This document shows positions 15,941 to 26,430 of a stretch of 64,000 nt of DNA, piece after piece. A program made the translations under genes and the position numbers. A model generated the notes under the pieces. That model did no database searches, was not told where the DNA came from, and was given only the letters and a program-made list of their open reading frames with translations. The stretch is from positions 38,367 through 102,366 of the forward strand of contig JARKNW010000050.1 in the NCBI GenBank assembly GCA_029976075.1. The letters run 5' to 3'. The stretch comes from Pleomorphomonas sp. GTDB taxonomy: Bacteria > Pseudomonadota > Alphaproteobacteria > Rhizobiales > Pleomorphomonadaceae. The first letter of the stretch is position 1. Each line of letters opens with the position of its first letter.

Positions 15941-16162
15941 GGTCCTCTGAATAGCCGTTTCGCCTGCCGTTAACAACTGCGCCGCAACTCGGCTGACAGA
16001 TGCATCCGCCCGTTGACGCCTCCCGGGCACTTAGTCGCATTAACCTTTTGTTAAGCATTAACCCCGATGCGTTCAAACGTCGGGATCGCGTTAACTGCTG
16101 CGTAACGATCCCGCCCGAAACTCACGCCTTACAACGGGTCTCGCACAGGAAGGCGGACTGAC

Positions 16163-16411
16163 ATGACGAAACATCGCGTACTGCGTCTAAGGAAGATGGC
16201 CCTCGTCATGGCCGGGCTCTCGGTCGCCGTTCTGTCGATCGGCGCAACGGAGCCTACCTACCCCGAGATTGGCCGGGGCGATCAGGTTTCCGATACCGGG
16301 CATTGTGCCACTGAAACAGTGGATGGCCTCAAGGTATGCGCCAGAGAGGCGCGCACGAGCTCTGGTACCAACGTGACCACTATCGTGACCGGCCTCACCA
16401 TCGTGGATTGA
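16163..16411 (+). CDS. Small secreted protein of unknown function (82 aa)
   Basis: A basic N-terminus (KHRVLRLRK) and hydrophobic stretch at about 13-27 make a signal peptide, followed by a mature part of about 50 residues with two Cys and many Thr/Ser. AGGAAGG stands 8-10 bases before the ATG. The AT-rich stretch upstream (16040-16070) probably holds the promoter. I recognise no family. It is divergent from coaD and convergent with gyrA. Confidence 0.6.
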   Translation: MTKHRVLRLRKMALVMAGLSVAVLSIGATEPTYPEIGRGDQVSDTGHCATETVDGLKVCAREARTSSGTNVTTIVTGLTIVD

Positions 16412-16539
16412 TCCAAGGATTGAGAGAACGGAACAGGCGGGTTTCTGTTCAAATCCCCCAAGATGCGGCAAGGGCGCAAGACGGTTGGCCACCGACTTGC
16501 GCCCTATCTCTTTCAACTGAGCCCGCGCCGGCGCCGAGG

Positions 16540-19284
16540 TTACTCCTCAGCGCCGTTTTCCTCGCCGATGTCGGAGATATGCTCGACCGACACGACTTTC
16601 TCCCCCTCGCCCGTATTGAAGATGCGGACGCCCTTCGATGCGCGCGAGACGATGCGAATCTGGTCGACAGGAACGCGGATGAGCTGACCGCCATCCGACA
16701 CCAACATGATCTGGTCGCTCGGCTCCACCGGGAAGGCAGCGACCAGCTTGCCGATCTCATCAAGCTTCGACTGATCGGTCGCCTTGATACCCTTGCCACC
16801 GCGGCCGGAGATGCGGAACTCGAAGGACGACGAACGCTTGCCGTAGCCCTGCTCGTTGACCGTCAGAACGAACTGCTGCGCCAACATCATTTCAGCGTAG
16901 CGGTCGGAGGAAAGCGCGTCGATTCCGTTGCCCTCCTCTTCGGCTTCGTCCGGAACCACATCCTCCAGTTCCGTATCATCCTCGCCAGCCAGCCGTTGCT
17001 CGACGGCCCACTGCTTCTGGAACGCAGCACGCTCTGCCGGGCTGGCGTCGAAATGACGCAGAATGGTCATCGAGATCAGTTCGTCGCCATCGGCAAGCGA
17101 AATGCCGCGAACACCGGTGGAATCGCGTCCCTTGAAGACGCGCACGTCGCCAACGGAGAAGCGAATGCACTGGCCGAGCGCCGAGACCAGCAGGAAGTCA
17201 TCGTCTTCCGTGCAAGTTTCCACGCCGACGATGCCATCGGCCTCGTCGTCAAACTTCATGGCAATCTTGCCGTTACGATTGACCTGGGTGAAGTCGCTCA
17301 GCTTGTTGCGACGCACGGTACCGAGGCGTGTCGCGAACACCACGTCGAGATCCGCCCAGCTCCGCTCGTCTTCCGGCAATGCCAGGATCGAGGTGATGCG
17401 CTCGCCATCCTGGAGCGGCAAGATGTTCTTGATGAACTTGCCGCGCGACTGCGGCGTTCCGAGTGGCAAGCGCCAGACCTTCAGCTTGTAGGCGATGCCG
17501 CGCGAAGAGAAGAACAGCACCGGCGCATGCGTAGAGGCGATGAACAGTCGGGTGACGAAGTCCTCTTCCTTCGTCGCCATGCCTGAACGCCCCTTGCCGC
17601 CACGGTTCTGCGCCCGATATTGCGACAACGGCACACGCTTGATGTAGCCCTCATGCGAGACGGTGACCACCATCTCCTCACGGGCAATGAGGTCCTCATC
17701 CTCCATGTCCGCGTCGGATTCGACGATCTCGGTACGACGCGGCGTGGCATAGGCCGTCTTGATCTCAAGGAGCTCGTTGCGGATGATTTCCTGCACCCGC
17801 TCGTGCGACGCAAGGATCTCCAGATAGCCCTTGATCTCTTCGGCCAGTTGGTTGAGTTCGTCAGAAATCTCTTCGCGGCCGAGGGCCGTTAGGCGCTGCA
17901 GACGAAGATCGAGAATGGCCCGCGCCTGCTCCTCGGAGAGGTTGTACGTGCCGTCGTCGTTCATTTCGTGACGAGGATCATCGATCAGACGGATCAGCGC
18001 CTCGACATCGGCTGCGGCCCAGCGGCGTGTCATCAGCTGTTCGCGGGCAACGCTCGGGTCGGGCGCATTGCGAATGACCGCGATCACCTCGTCGATGTTG
18101 GCGACGGCGATCGCCAAACCGACCAAGATGTGAGCCCGGTCGCGCGCCTTGCCCAGCAGGAAGCGGGTGCGCCGCGTCACCACCACTTCACGGAAGGCGA
18201 TAAAGGCCCCCAGCACGTCCTTGAGGTTCATCAACTGCGGCCGACCACCATTCAGGGCGACCATGTTGACGCCAAACGACGTCTGCAACTGCGAGAAGCG
18301 GTAGAGCTGATTGAGTACGACGTCGGCGACCGCGTCGCGCTTCAACTCGATGACGATACGGATGCCATCGCGCGAGCTTTCGTCCCGGAGATCGGCGATG
18401 CCCTCGACGCGCTTCTCTCGGACCAGCTCCGCGATCTTCTCGACCATCACCGACTTGTTCACCTGGTAGGGAATCTCGGTGACGATCAGCGCCTCACGGT
18501 CCTTGCGGATCTGCTCTATCGCAACGCGACTGCGCATGATGACCGATCCGCGACCGGTCATGAACGCCTGCCGGATGCCGGAGCGGCCGAGGATCATGGC
18601 GCCCGTCGGGAAATCCGGACCCGGCAGCACTTCCATCAGTTCTTCGATGTCGATGTCAGGATTGTCCATCAATCGGATGGTGGCATCGACCACCTCGCCC
18701 AGATTGTGCGAGGGGATGTTGGTCGCCATGCCCACGGCAATACCGCCGGAGCCATTGACCAGAAGGTTTGGGAAACGAGCCGGCAGCACCGACGGCTCAC
18801 TCTCGGAGCCGTCATAGTTGGGATTGAAATCGACCGTGTCCTTGTCGAGATCGTCGGTGAGCGCCTGCGCCACCTTTTCGAGACGAACCTCGGTGTAACG
18901 CATGGCGGCGGCGCTGTCGCCGTCGATCGAACCGAAGTTGCCCTGCCCGTCGACCAGCGGCAGCCGCATGGAGAACGGCTGGGCCATGCGCACCAACGCG
19001 TCGTAGATCGAGCTGTCACCGTGCGGATGGTACTTACCAATGACGTCGCCGACCACGCGTGCCGACTTGCGATACGGCTTGTTCCAGTCGTAGCCGTTTT
19101 CGCTCATCGAATAGAGGATGCGCCGATGCACCGGCTTCAGGCCGTCGCGCACATCTGGCAACGCGCGAGAGACGATCACGCTCATCGCGTAATCGAGATA
19201 GCTGCGCTTCATTTCCTCGATGATCGACACCGGCTTGATGTCGGTCGGCTCGGAGCCGTCTGGTGTCTTCGTCTCTTCAGCCAA
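16540..19284 (-). CDS. gyrA: DNA gyrase subunit A
   Basis: 914 residues, full length. The breakage-reunion domain begins with [28 protein letters not shown]. The quinolone-resistance region reads [10 protein letters not shown], with Ser and Asp at the positions equivalent to E. coli 83 and 87, so it is of the sensitive type. The catalytic Tyr is in [11 protein letters not shown]. The C-terminal beta-pinwheel starts with the GyrA box in the form QNRGGKG. It forms A2B2 gyrase, which introduces negative supercoils. The C-terminal half contains an acidic insert ([17 protein letters not shown]) typical of Rhizobiales GyrA. It is transcribed alone. Confidence 0.98.
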   Translation of the reverse strand: MAEETKTPDGSEPTDIKPVSIIEEMKRSYLDYAMSVIVSRALPDVRDGLKPVHRRILYSMSENGYDWNKPYRKSARVVGDVIGKYHPHGDSSIYDALVRMAQPFSMRLPLVDGQGNFGSIDGDSAAAMRYTEVRLEKVAQALTDDLDKDTVDFNPNYDGSESEPSVLPARFPNLLVNGSGGIAVGMATNIPSHNLGEVVDATIRLMDNPDIDIEELMEVLPGPDFPTGAMILGRSGIRQAFMTGRGSVIMRSRVAIEQIRKDREALIVTEIPYQVNKSVMVEKIAELVREKRVEGIADLRDESSRDGIRIVIELKRDAVADVVLNQLYRFSQLQTSFGVNMVALNGGRPQLMNLKDVLGAFIAFREVVVTRRTRFLLGKARDRAHILVGLAIAVANIDEVIAVIRNAPDPSVAREQLMTRRWAAADVEALIRLIDDPRHEMNDDGTYNLSEEQARAILDLRLQRLTALGREEISDELNQLAEEIKGYLEILASHERVQEIIRNELLEIKTAYATPRRTEIVESDADMEDEDLIAREEMVVTVSHEGYIKRVPLSQYRAQNRGGKGRSGMATKEEDFVTRLFIASTHAPVLFFSSRGIAYKLKVWRLPLGTPQSRGKFIKNILPLQDGERITSILALPEDERSWADLDVVFATRLGTVRRNKLSDFTQVNRNGKIAMKFDDEADGIVGVETCTEDDDFLLVSALGQCIRFSVGDVRVFKGRDSTGVRGISLADGDELISMTILRHFDASPAERAAFQKQWAVEQRLAGEDDTELEDVVPDEAEEEGNGIDALSSDRYAEMMLAQQFVLTVNEQGYGKRSSSFEFRISGRGGKGIKATDQSKLDEIGKLVAAFPVEPSDQIMLVSDGGQLIRVPVDQIRIVSRASKGVRIFNTGEGEKVVSVEHISDIGEENGAEE

Positions 19285-19564
19285 TGGCTTAAACTTCCTG
19301 AACTACTCCGCCGGCCTTACAAATGACGTGGAAGCCGCGGGGATTGTCTTTAGGGTCTTATCGTCCAATCGGAGATCAAATTGTCCTATGCGATCGGATC
19401 TTCCAAGTAAGCTTTGTTCTAGCCGATTCTGACCGCAGAAGCCATGGAATGGCGCCCCCGTCAACAGGCATCGCCCAAGCCAAATTTATCTTTTCATATC
19501 AATAGATTATTCTGGCTTTTTGTTGGCACCGGAAAGCCTTTGCGCGCGGGCTCCGAAACTTCAC
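19285..19564. other. gyrA upstream region
   Basis: About 280 bases that must carry the gyrA promoter on the minus strand. The stretch is slightly AT-richer than its surroundings (19370-19520). I see no confident hexamer pair, repeat or coding frame with a ribosome-binding site. Confidence 0.4.
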
Positions 19565-19609
19565 TCAAAAACAAAGCGTCCGCCGTCCACGAAGGAGCCA
19601 GCGGACGCT
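19565..19609 (-). terminator. Terminator of the nitroreductase gene
   Basis: AGCGTCCGC and GCGGACGCT form a perfect 9-bp stem, followed on the minus strand by TTGTTTTTGAG. It begins 14 bases after the nitroreductase stop, a classic factor-independent terminator. Confidence 0.85.
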
Positions 19610-19623
19610 GTTTTCGGACCCGA

Positions 19624-20265
19624 TCAGCGAATCTCCGTTAGGAACTTTTCTCGGGGACGCCGCACCTTTTTGAGATTTACCAGCCAATCCTTGTCAGCCT
19701 CGCGATAGCCGAGCGGCAGGATGGTCACCGACCGCAGACCGCGCGCCCGAAGACCGAGCAGTTCGTCGAGCGCATCGGCATCGAACCCCTCCATCGGCGT
19801 GGCGTCCACTTCCACCATCGCCGCTTCGGCAATAGCAAGACCGAAGCCGATGTAGGCCTGACGGGCGGCGTGTTCGAAGTTGGTGCGGGCATCGCGCGGC
19901 ACATAGGCACTCAGCAGGCGCTGCCGATAGGCGTTCCAGTTGGTAAGGCGTTCGCCTTCGAGCTTCCGCTCGGCAACGACGAAGTCGAATGCCTCGTTGA
20001 TGCGGTCGGCGGTATAGGTGTCCCAAGCGGCGAAGACGAGGAGATGCGAGGCGTCGACGACCTGGGCCTGGCCGCTGGCGATCGGCAGAATCTTGGCCTT
20101 GATATCCTGATTGGTGATGACGATCAGTTCATAGGGTTGCAAGCCGCTCGATGTGGGGGCAAGGCGGGCCGCTTCGATGATCCGGTCGACCTTTTCCTGG
20201 GGCACGGTGCGCGACGGATCAAATTTCTTGGTGGCATAGCGCCAATTGAGCTTTTCGAGGAGCAT
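19624..20265 (-). CDS. NAD(P)H-dependent nitroreductase family protein (NfsB-like)
   Basis: 213 residues of an FMN-dependent nitroreductase. Family features include the N-terminal NWRYATKKFDPSR, IIEAARLAPTSSGLQPYELIVI, and the C-terminal VTILPLGYREADKDWLVNLKKVRR. These flavoproteins reduce nitroaromatics, quinones or related electrophiles. The ATG at 20265 has AAGGA seven bases upstream; a TTG two codons earlier is part of the same site. It is monocistronic with its own terminator. Confidence 0.9.
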   Translation of the reverse strand: MLLEKLNWRYATKKFDPSRTVPQEKVDRIIEAARLAPTSSGLQPYELIVITNQDIKAKILPIASGQAQVVDASHLLVFAAWDTYTADRINEAFDFVVAERKLEGERLTNWNAYRQRLLSAYVPRDARTNFEHAARQAYIGFGLAIAEAAMVEVDATPMEGFDADALDELLGLRARGLRSVTILPLGYREADKDWLVNLKKVRRPREKFLTEIR

Positions 20266-20510
20266 GGTCAAATCCTTGGAACAAGATGAACCTTCAGGAC
20301 AGCATCAGCAAAAGACGCCGCTGAAGCCTCGTGGCACAAGTCTCGACACTCACCTGGCGCCAAACGTGAAATCAATCACGTGTAACCGTGGTCACCAAGA
20401 TTTGAGCGTTTTCGGTTGCCGCGGTTACGGCCGCAATACCCGTTGCAGCCTGGGACAATAAGTCGATATCGCGCCCCGATCGAGCGACCGGGGCCAGCGG
20501 AACCGCCTTC

Positions 20511-21917
20511 CTAGTCCTTCTTGTCGTAGGGGTTGTCGCCGCCCGAACGCATCTGGACGCGGATCGGCGTGCCGGGCATCTCGAAGGTTTCCCTGAGTCC
20601 GTTCGCAAGATAGCGCATGTAGCTCTCGGGCATGGACTCCGGCCGCGAGCCGAAGATCACAAACATGGGTGGTCGCGTCTTGGCCTGGGTGATGTAGCGG
20701 ATCTTCAGACGACGTCCCGCGACAGCCGGCGGCGGATGATGTTCGATGAGACTGGTCAGCCAGCGGTTCAGACGTCCGGTGGAAATGCGTGTGTTCCAGA
20801 TATCATAGGCCCGGATCACCGCTTGCATCAGCTTGTCGATACCCTGCCCGTTGAGGCCGGACAGCGTCACCAGCTCGACACCGCGCACCTGCGGCAACAA
20901 GCGCTCGCATTCCTCGCGCAACTCCCTGAGCTTGGTGGCGCGATCCTCGACAAGATCCCACTTGTTGAGGCCGATCACCAGCGCCCTGCCTTCGCGGACG
21001 ATCAGATCGACGATGTGCAGATCCTGTTTCTCGAACGGAATGGTGGCATCGAGCAGCACGACGACCACTTCGGCAAACTTGATGGCCCTCAAGGCATCGG
21101 CAACCGACAGCTTTTCGAGCTTCTCCTGCACGCGCGCCTTGCGGCGGAGACCGGCGGTGTCGAACAACTTCACTTCACGATCGCGCCACGTCCATTCGAC
21201 CGAGATGGAATCGCGGGTGATGCCGGCTTCCGGCCCGGTGAGCAGCCGATCCTCGCCGATCATGCGGTTGATCAGCGTCGACTTGCCGGCGTTGGGCCTG
21301 CCGGTGACGGTAACTCGTAACGGCCGCTGCTCCTGCGGCTCAACGAAGTTGCCCTCCTCGTCCACGTCGAGGTTGACGACGGCTTCCTCGCTGTCAGGCT
21401 CGGCAAAGCCCAAGCGTCCCTCGAGCGCCTCGCGCACGGCATCGTAGAGATCGGCCATCCCCTGCCCGTGCTCGGCCGAAATCGCGATCGCTTCGCCAAG
21501 TCCCAGTTCAAAGGCTTCCATCAGCCCCGTCTCGATGCCACGCCCCTCGGCCTTGTTGGCGACCAGGATCACCTCGCGATCCATGCGGCGGATCATGTCG
21601 GAGAAATGCTTGTCGAGCGGCGTGATGCCGACCCTCGCGTCGTAGAGGAACAGGATGGCATCGGCTTCCCGGATTGCCATCTCGGTCTGTGCCCGCATGC
21701 GCCCCTCGAGCGACTCCGGATCGGCATCCTCAAGCCCTGCGGTGTCGATCACCTGAAAAGTAAGGTCACCGAGCCGGCCATTGCCGACCCGTCGATCACG
21801 CGTCACACCGGGCGTATCGTCGACCAGCGCCAGCTTCTTGCCGACGAGACGGTTGAACAGCGTGGATTTGCCGACATTCGGGCGGCCGACAAGAGCAACG
21901 GTCGGTTGCGCGGGCAT
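20511..21917 (-). CDS. der: Ribosome-assembly GTPase Der (EngA)
   Basis: 468 residues with two tandem GTPase domains. The first P-loop GRPNVGKST is near residue 11 and the second, GRPNAGKST, near residue 207, each with its DTAG switch and N/TKxD motifs (NKAEG, NKWD). The C-terminal KH-like domain starts after about residue 380. Der is required for 50S maturation. Upstream on the same strand are bamB and the yfgM-like gene, the same gene neighbourhood as in many Proteobacteria. The region after the stop has a short GC hairpin near 20473-20493 without a T-tract. Confidence 0.97.
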   Translation of the reverse strand: MPAQPTVALVGRPNVGKSTLFNRLVGKKLALVDDTPGVTRDRRVGNGRLGDLTFQVIDTAGLEDADPESLEGRMRAQTEMAIREADAILFLYDARVGITPLDKHFSDMIRRMDREVILVANKAEGRGIETGLMEAFELGLGEAIAISAEHGQGMADLYDAVREALEGRLGFAEPDSEEAVVNLDVDEEGNFVEPQEQRPLRVTVTGRPNAGKSTLINRMIGEDRLLTGPEAGITRDSISVEWTWRDREVKLFDTAGLRRKARVQEKLEKLSVADALRAIKFAEVVVVLLDATIPFEKQDLHIVDLIVREGRALVIGLNKWDLVEDRATKLRELREECERLLPQVRGVELVTLSGLNGQGIDKLMQAVIRAYDIWNTRISTGRLNRWLTSLIEHHPPPAVAGRRLKIRYITQAKTRPPMFVIFGSRPESMPESYMRYLANGLRETFEMPGTPIRVQMRSGGDNPYDKKD

Positions 21918-21999
21918 GTTCGAGACTTCCTTTAATAGACATTGCGGCGCCGGATCATCCGATCCGCCGCCGCCCGTCCGTTTTCTTGTGACGCCGTGT

Positions 22000-23373
22000 T
22001 CAGTTCACGGCGATGAGCGTACCGTCTCCGGCGAGTATCATCATCTTGCCAGAGCTCAGGATGGGTGCAATAGCGCCACTGAAACCAATTTCCGTCGTGA
22101 CACCGAGCGTACCGGTCACCGCGTCCACGGAGGCAATACGGCCGTCGTTGGAAGAGGCCCACAGCTTGCCCGCCGCCATCACCGGACCAGCCCACGAACC
22201 CTTTCGATTGGACGATGGCTTGGCTGGCAACGTCTGCGCCCAGATCACCTTACCGGTCTTGAGATCAACGGCGATCATCCGATTTTCGAGATCAATCAGG
22301 AACAGGCTGCCACCGGAAACGATGGGGGTCTCGGCACTGCCGATCGGCTGCTGCCAGCGAACGCTTCCCGTCTTGAGATCAAGCGCGACCAGCGCCCCGC
22401 CAATACCGGTCGCATAGACCGCATCACCGTGAATCACCGGGCTCGCCGAAGCGTCGCGCAAGCCGGTGATCGCGGCGATTGAGGAGCCGCCGGTAATCGA
22501 GGCCTGCCACTTCTCCGCGCCGGTCGCAAGATCGAACGCCTGGATCTGCCCTGCGGAGCCGGCGACGACCACCGTGTCAGTGGAGATCGCGGCGCTGCCG
22601 GCGCCGGACAAAGAGGCGCCGGACACTTCAGTCGAAGCACGCCATCCAGCGGCACCGGTCGTCGCATCGAATGCCTGAACCGCGCCAGACTGGGCTGTGA
22701 CTACCACCTTGCCGTTGCCGACGGCGGGCGCCGACCGGGCGGGAGCATCGAGCTTGACGCGCCAGATGATTGAACTGGTAGCCGTATCGATGGCGAGGAG
22801 CTCGCCATAACCGGTCGCCGCGTAGACACGGCCGCCAGCCACCGCGATACCGCCGCCGCCCACGGAATCACTTGAACCGGACGGATAGACGCCCACGTGC
22901 CAAGTGGCACCACTGTTGGCGACCTTGAACCCCGAGACGACACCGGCAGCATCATAAACATAGATGATGCCATCGGCCGCCACGGGCCGAGCGGAAATAC
23001 CGCGCCCCTTGCTGGTGGAAAGGCCCATCATGCCATTGCCGAAGCCGGACTGACCGCCCTTCATCGACCAATAATGTACCCCTTGCAAAGCACCGGCGAC
23101 GTTGCCTGGATCGTTGGTCGCCGTACCACCTGGTTGAGACCAGGCAACCAGCGCGGTAGGCGCCCCGATCGTCGCGCGGCCGTTGGTAATGCCCCGGGTG
23201 GGATCCGATACGGCCAGAAGCGATGTACGATTGCCTTCGGCAATCGGGTGATCCTTCTTGAAGGGATTGAGCGAAGAAATCGAGTCCATCGCCGAATCCG
23301 AGCCGCAACCGGTCAGCGTCGCGGCAACAGTCAGCGCGATAGCCGCGCAGGAAAGGCGCAGAAGAACGGTCAT
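22000..23373 (-). CDS. bamB: Outer-membrane assembly lipoprotein BamB
   Basis: 457 residues. A lipoprotein signal ends with the lipobox LTGC (Cys about residue 23). The rest is a PQQ-type beta-propeller with repeated GG-containing blades such as [37 protein letters not shown] and [11 protein letters not shown]. BamB scaffolds the BAM complex that inserts outer-membrane beta-barrels. Its start overlaps the stop of the upstream tetratricopeptide-like gene by 4 bases, and der follows 82 bases downstream. Confidence 0.93.
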   Translation of the reverse strand: MTVLLRLSCAAIALTVAATLTGCGSDSAMDSISSLNPFKKDHPIAEGNRTSLLAVSDPTRGITNGRATIGAPTALVAWSQPGGTATNDPGNVAGALQGVHYWSMKGGQSGFGNGMMGLSTSKGRGISARPVAADGIIYVYDAAGVVSGFKVANSGATWHVGVYPSGSSDSVGGGGIAVAGGRVYAATGYGELLAIDTATSSIIWRVKLDAPARSAPAVGNGKVVVTAQSGAVQAFDATTGAAGWRASTEVSGASLSGAGSAAISTDTVVVAGSAGQIQAFDLATGAEKWQASITGGSSIAAITGLRDASASPVIHGDAVYATGIGGALVALDLKTGSVRWQQPIGSAETPIVSGGSLFLIDLENRMIAVDLKTGKVIWAQTLPAKPSSNRKGSWAGPVMAAGKLWASSNDGRIASVDAVTGTLGVTTEIGFSGAIAPILSSGKMMILAGDGTLIAVN

Positions 23374-24047
23374 CCGGCTGCTCCGGTATCGACGTTGCCG
23401 GCTTCCGAAGTCGCAAGGTCACGAAGAATGCGAGCCCGGGCGCGCACGTCAGAGGGGGTCGCAGGATCATCGGTCAGCTTGCGGGCTTCCTCGCTCACGC
23501 CTTTCCAGTCCTCGGCACGAACAGAGGCGAGCGCGATGATCTCGCGCGCGGCATGGCGCCAGGGAGAAATATCGTTGTTATAGCCGGACACGCGTGCCTT
23601 GATCTGATCGAGGCTTTCGCGATCGACGGCGATCAGCGCCGCGCGAATGGTAGCAAGATCGCGGAAGGCCGGATCCACGCCTGAGGCCTTGGACAGATCT
23701 TCGAAAGCGGCGAGCGCATTGTCGGTTTCGCCCATCGCAGCATGCTCGGACGCGGCCCTGAAACGGGCAAGTACCTGATATTGCGCCGGCGCGCTGCTCG
23801 CATAGACGGAAAGCGACTCGGCAAGCGCCTTGTGATCACCGGCTTTGGCCGAAGCCAGCACCTGAGAATAGGCATCGCCAGCCGCGTTGGCACGGCTGGT
23901 CGCCCAATAGTCGTATCCGCGCCAAGCGGCCGTCCCGGCCACGATGACACCGGCGGCCACATAGAGCATCCAGCCATAACGCTTCCACAAGCCCGTCAAC
24001 CGGTCGCGGCGCAGATCTTCGCCTACTTCGTCGAAAATATCAGACAT
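23370..24047 (-). CDS. YfgM-like tetratricopeptide repeat membrane protein
   Basis: 225 residues. After a cytosolic start (SDIFDEVGEDLRRDRL) comes a membrane helix at about 26-44. A periplasmic part made of helical repeats follows (about 50-215). It fits the YfgM/ancillary SecYEG translocon subunit family (Pfam TPR_21), which sits next to bamB and der in many genomes and links translocation with periplasmic chaperones. The stop codon overlaps the bamB start as ATGA. Confidence 0.85.
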   Translation of the reverse strand: MSDIFDEVGEDLRRDRLTGLWKRYGWMLYVAAGVIVAGTAAWRGYDYWATSRANAAGDAYSQVLASAKAGDHKALAESLSVYASSAPAQYQVLARFRAASEHAAMGETDNALAAFEDLSKASGVDPAFRDLATIRAALIAVDRESLDQIKARVSGYNNDISPWRHAAREIIALASVRAEDWKGVSEEARKLTDDPATPSDVRARARILRDLATSEAGNVDTGAAG

Positions 24048-24194
24048 CTTCTATCCAACTATCGGTCTGCAATCGCGTGGATCACGACCCATGGGCACGG
24101 CTTGCGCCAACCCGAGCCAGCACATTTCATTGACGCCGTTTACAGCCTTTTTTGCGAGGACGCCACCTCTTCATGCAGGCGCGTCGAGCACCGC

Positions 24195-24770
24195 TCACAG
24201 CAACGGCATGCCGATGAGCCAGTCATGCAGCGCGAACACCAAGGCACCCCAGATGGCAAGACCGATCGCGACGGCGATCCAGTCCTTCACCGGCTCGGGA
24301 GCGGCCGACGAAGGCGGCGTCATCGGCCTGGCAATCAGGGAGAAGCGAGCCGTCAGCGTCCACACGAAGAAGATGGCGCTAAGCAGAACGCCAGCCAGTG
24401 TCCCTATGGCCAGAGCATGGGCAACCGACCAAAGCGTCACCGACATCAACATTGGATGGCGGACAAAACGACCAATGCGCGTTGGCACGGGAAAGAAGGA
24501 GGCAACAAGCAAAGGCAACGCCACCGCCATCAGCAGGAATGCGAAATGGCGCGCCCAGATCGGCGGCTCGAACAGCACCATCGGGTCCTGTCGAGCCAGA
24601 CCATACCCATAGATCGTGAGAACAAGCCCAACCAGCGAGACCAGCGAGTAGACGCCGCGCCAGGGGTTGTAGCCGATGCGCCCGATCGCAGCGCTCCGCA
24701 GGGACGGAGCCACGATGTAGATGGAGTGCACGCCGATGAAGAGGACAAGGCCAACAAGGAAGATGGACAT
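24195..24770 (-). CDS. NnrU family membrane protein
   Basis: 191 residues with five to six membrane helices and the NnrU pattern: FIGVHSIYIVAP at the start, RIGYNPWRGVYSLVSLVGLVLTIYGYG, and FVRHPMLMSVTLWSVAHAL with the conserved RHP. NnrU proteins accompany denitrification genes or isoprenylcysteine-methyltransferase-like enzymes; the biochemical function is unsettled. No nir or nor gene lies nearby, so a denitrification role is not supported here. I use the ATG at 24770; a longer frame upstream adds 49 unrelated residues. Confidence 0.8.
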   Translation of the reverse strand: MSIFLVGLVLFIGVHSIYIVAPSLRSAAIGRIGYNPWRGVYSLVSLVGLVLTIYGYGLARQDPMVLFEPPIWARHFAFLLMAVALPLLVASFFPVPTRIGRFVRHPMLMSVTLWSVAHALAIGTLAGVLLSAIFFVWTLTARFSLIARPMTPPSSAAPEPVKDWIAVAIGLAIWGALVFALHDWLIGMPLL

Positions 24771-24963
24771 TTCCCACGCCCTGAGCGACCGGGAACTGGA
24801 CGCATAGCCGACGGCCGGTCGCAACAGCGCCGTCGCGCGACACGGCACAGCCGTGAAGTCCCTAGAATTCGGCTTAAAAGCACGAAATACAGCAAAGACC
24901 CCAGTGACCATAATCAATTAACGCTTGCATGCAATAGTAGTCGGCGTCTTTGCGGGGGATGTC

Positions 24964-25542
24964 ATGTATCGCGTCTTCGCCCTGTTGGGATTGTCTGTGT
25001 GCTTGGCGACGGCGCCTCAAGCTTACGCCGCCACAACTGGCGATCCGAGTTTTGACAGTGTTCCAATGCGTCCGTCGCTCCCCCCAAGCGGGAACACCGG
25101 CGAGCTGGCGATGACCTTGCCCCCGGCTGCCGACATCGCCGAGGCACTCGTTGCAGGGCCTTCGACACGTCAGGCGCTTGGACCAAAGGTGATGGTGCGC
25201 GTCGATATTTCCTCGCAGACCATGACGGTTCTGGTCCACGGCAAGGTCGCCTATGTCTGGAAAGTATCGACGGCACGGCGCGGCTACGCGACGCCGACCG
25301 GCTTCTGGACGCCCTATCGAATGCATGTGATGTGGCGCTCACGAAAATACGATAACGCACCGATGCCACACTCCATCTTCTTCCATGAGGGATTTGCAAT
25401 TCACGCCACACCCTATGTGGCCCGCCTCGGCACACCCGCCTCGCATGGCTGCGTTCGGCTGCACCCCGAGAATGCGAAGACCTTGTTCACGCTGGTTCGG
25501 CAATACGGACCATCGGCGGTTCGCGTCTCCATCGAGAAATAG
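24964..25542 (+). CDS. L,D-transpeptidase (YkuD domain), exported
   Basis: 192 residues. A signal peptide occupies about residues 1-21 (MYRVFALLGLSVCLATAP then QAYA). The YkuD domain carries the catalytic Cys in SHGCVRLHPENA and the preceding conserved His in FAIHATPYV. Such periplasmic enzymes form 3-3 peptidoglycan cross-links or attach proteins to the wall. GGGGGA precedes the ATG at 24964. It is divergent from the NnrU gene, with no partner gene downstream. Confidence 0.92.
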   Translation: MYRVFALLGLSVCLATAPQAYAATTGDPSFDSVPMRPSLPPSGNTGELAMTLPPAADIAEALVAGPSTRQALGPKVMVRVDISSQTMTVLVHGKVAYVWKVSTARRGYATPTGFWTPYRMHVMWRSRKYDNAPMPHSIFFHEGFAIHATPYVARLGTPASHGCVRLHPENAKTLFTLVRQYGPSAVRVSIEK

Positions 25543-26254
25543 AAGGGGGCAGGGCTTTCCTTCAGCCCGACCTCCTCCCAACTCCGACCAAGCATGACCG
25601 GCAACACGGCCGGTCTCGTTCTCCATTGCTCCATATATGATCTGAGCCGAGCGCCGCAGGCAGGCCCGACGATGCGCGAGGCAGGCAACATCTTTTCCCT
25701 GCCTTGCACACATGCATCGTGCCCCCAGGAGACATCGTGACAACGCTGTCAACGATCGCTGATCGCGAAAGGTAAAATCATGTCCCTCAGGAAAACGATT
25801 CAGTCGCCTTCGAGAGACAAAGAGCCCAAGAGAAAAGCAAGCAGAAGGCCATCAGTGCATTCCCGTAGGCCATTTCGCATTACTCCTGGCTCGGGGCAGG
25901 CCTCTCATAACCGTCTCTGACATTCAAAATTTCTTTTGGCAGGTTTTAGCCTAGGTTTATATTGCGACGCAGCAATTCGCTATTTCTGATTAAATGACAT
26001 CAGAAATACCATCAAACGTTCAAAATGACGGCAATTTGGCGGCCCCGACATCGTCTAAAGTCGCATTTCAGCCGCATTCCCGCATCGAGGGAGTCGGCTT
26101 TTCTGAGTTCAATTGCTGCCGCGCGAAAACTGCATTCCTGACATGCATAGCCCCCTCTAGCCCCGCATGGCTCGTTCGCCTAAATGTCTCCCTGTCGAGA
26201 GCGAAGCGCAGCAGACGAAAGACTGAAGAGCGCAGCGCCTCACAACCCGAATGG
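25543..26254. other. Long leader/intergenic region before the DUF1127-sRNA locus
   Basis: About 710 bases with no supported coding frame. A hairpin GACCGGC-AACAC-GGCCGGTC near 25596-25615 may end the L,D-transpeptidase transcript. A single CCTCCTCCC copy at 25571-25579 is not inside a hairpin. From about 25780 the base composition drops in GC. A promoter candidate lies at 25936-25963 and would give a leader of about 285 bases before the DUF1127 start. Confidence 0.5.
25936..25963 (+). promoter_or_regulatory. Candidate promoter of the DUF1127-sRNA operon
   Basis: TTGGCA (25936-25941), a 16-base spacer and TATATT (25958-25963) resemble a housekeeping-type promoter in an AT-rich patch. In Rhodobacter the equivalent operon is driven by RpoH-type sigma factors; I do not see a convincing RpoH or EcfG element closer to the gene, so this assignment is tentative. 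Confidence 0.4.
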
Positions 26255-26413
26255 ATGAATGAAATGCTGGACACCGTTGTCAACAAGCTCCGCAGCTACC
26301 GCAAGTACCAGGAGACTTATCGCGAGCTCTCCCGTCTGAGCGCCCGCGAGCTTGCCGACCTGGGCATCTCCCGCGGTGAGATCTCGAACGTCGCTCGCAA
26401 GGCGACGCTCTGA
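26255..26413 (+). CDS. DUF1127 small basic protein (CcaF1-like)
   Basis: 52 residues, strongly basic, with the DUF1127 core YRELSRLSARELADLGISRGEISNVAR in its second half. In Rhodobacter sphaeroides the DUF1127 protein CcaF1 is an RNA-binding protein that affects maturation of the CcsR small RNAs encoded just downstream and turnover of other RNAs. Here the same layout is seen: the first hairpin starts 18 bases after the stop. The start is the ATG at 26255 or the one at 26264. Neither has a recognisable Shine-Dalgarno sequence, which is unusual in this window. A longer frame from 25994 has no family support. Assignment to the family is firm; the CcaF1-like role is inference from context. Confidence 0.88.
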   Translation: MNEMLDTVVNKLRSYRKYQETYRELSRLSARELADLGISRGEISNVARKATL

Positions 26414-26430
26414 ACCCAAGAAATTAGGCT

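Noticed and set aside
24195..24770. Denitrification locus suggested by NnrU
   Set aside because: No nitrite or nitric oxide reductase genes nearby; NnrU-like proteins occur widely without them.
25571..25579. Additional CCTCCTCCC copy upstream of the DUF1127 gene
   Set aside because: It is not in a loop; the flanking bases cannot form a stem as in the array. Treated as chance, though its complement could be an SD-like sequence on the other strand.
25994..26254. N-terminal extension of the DUF1127 frame (ATG at 25994)
   Set aside because: The family is about 50 residues; the added 87 residues show no family pattern and no ribosome-binding site.
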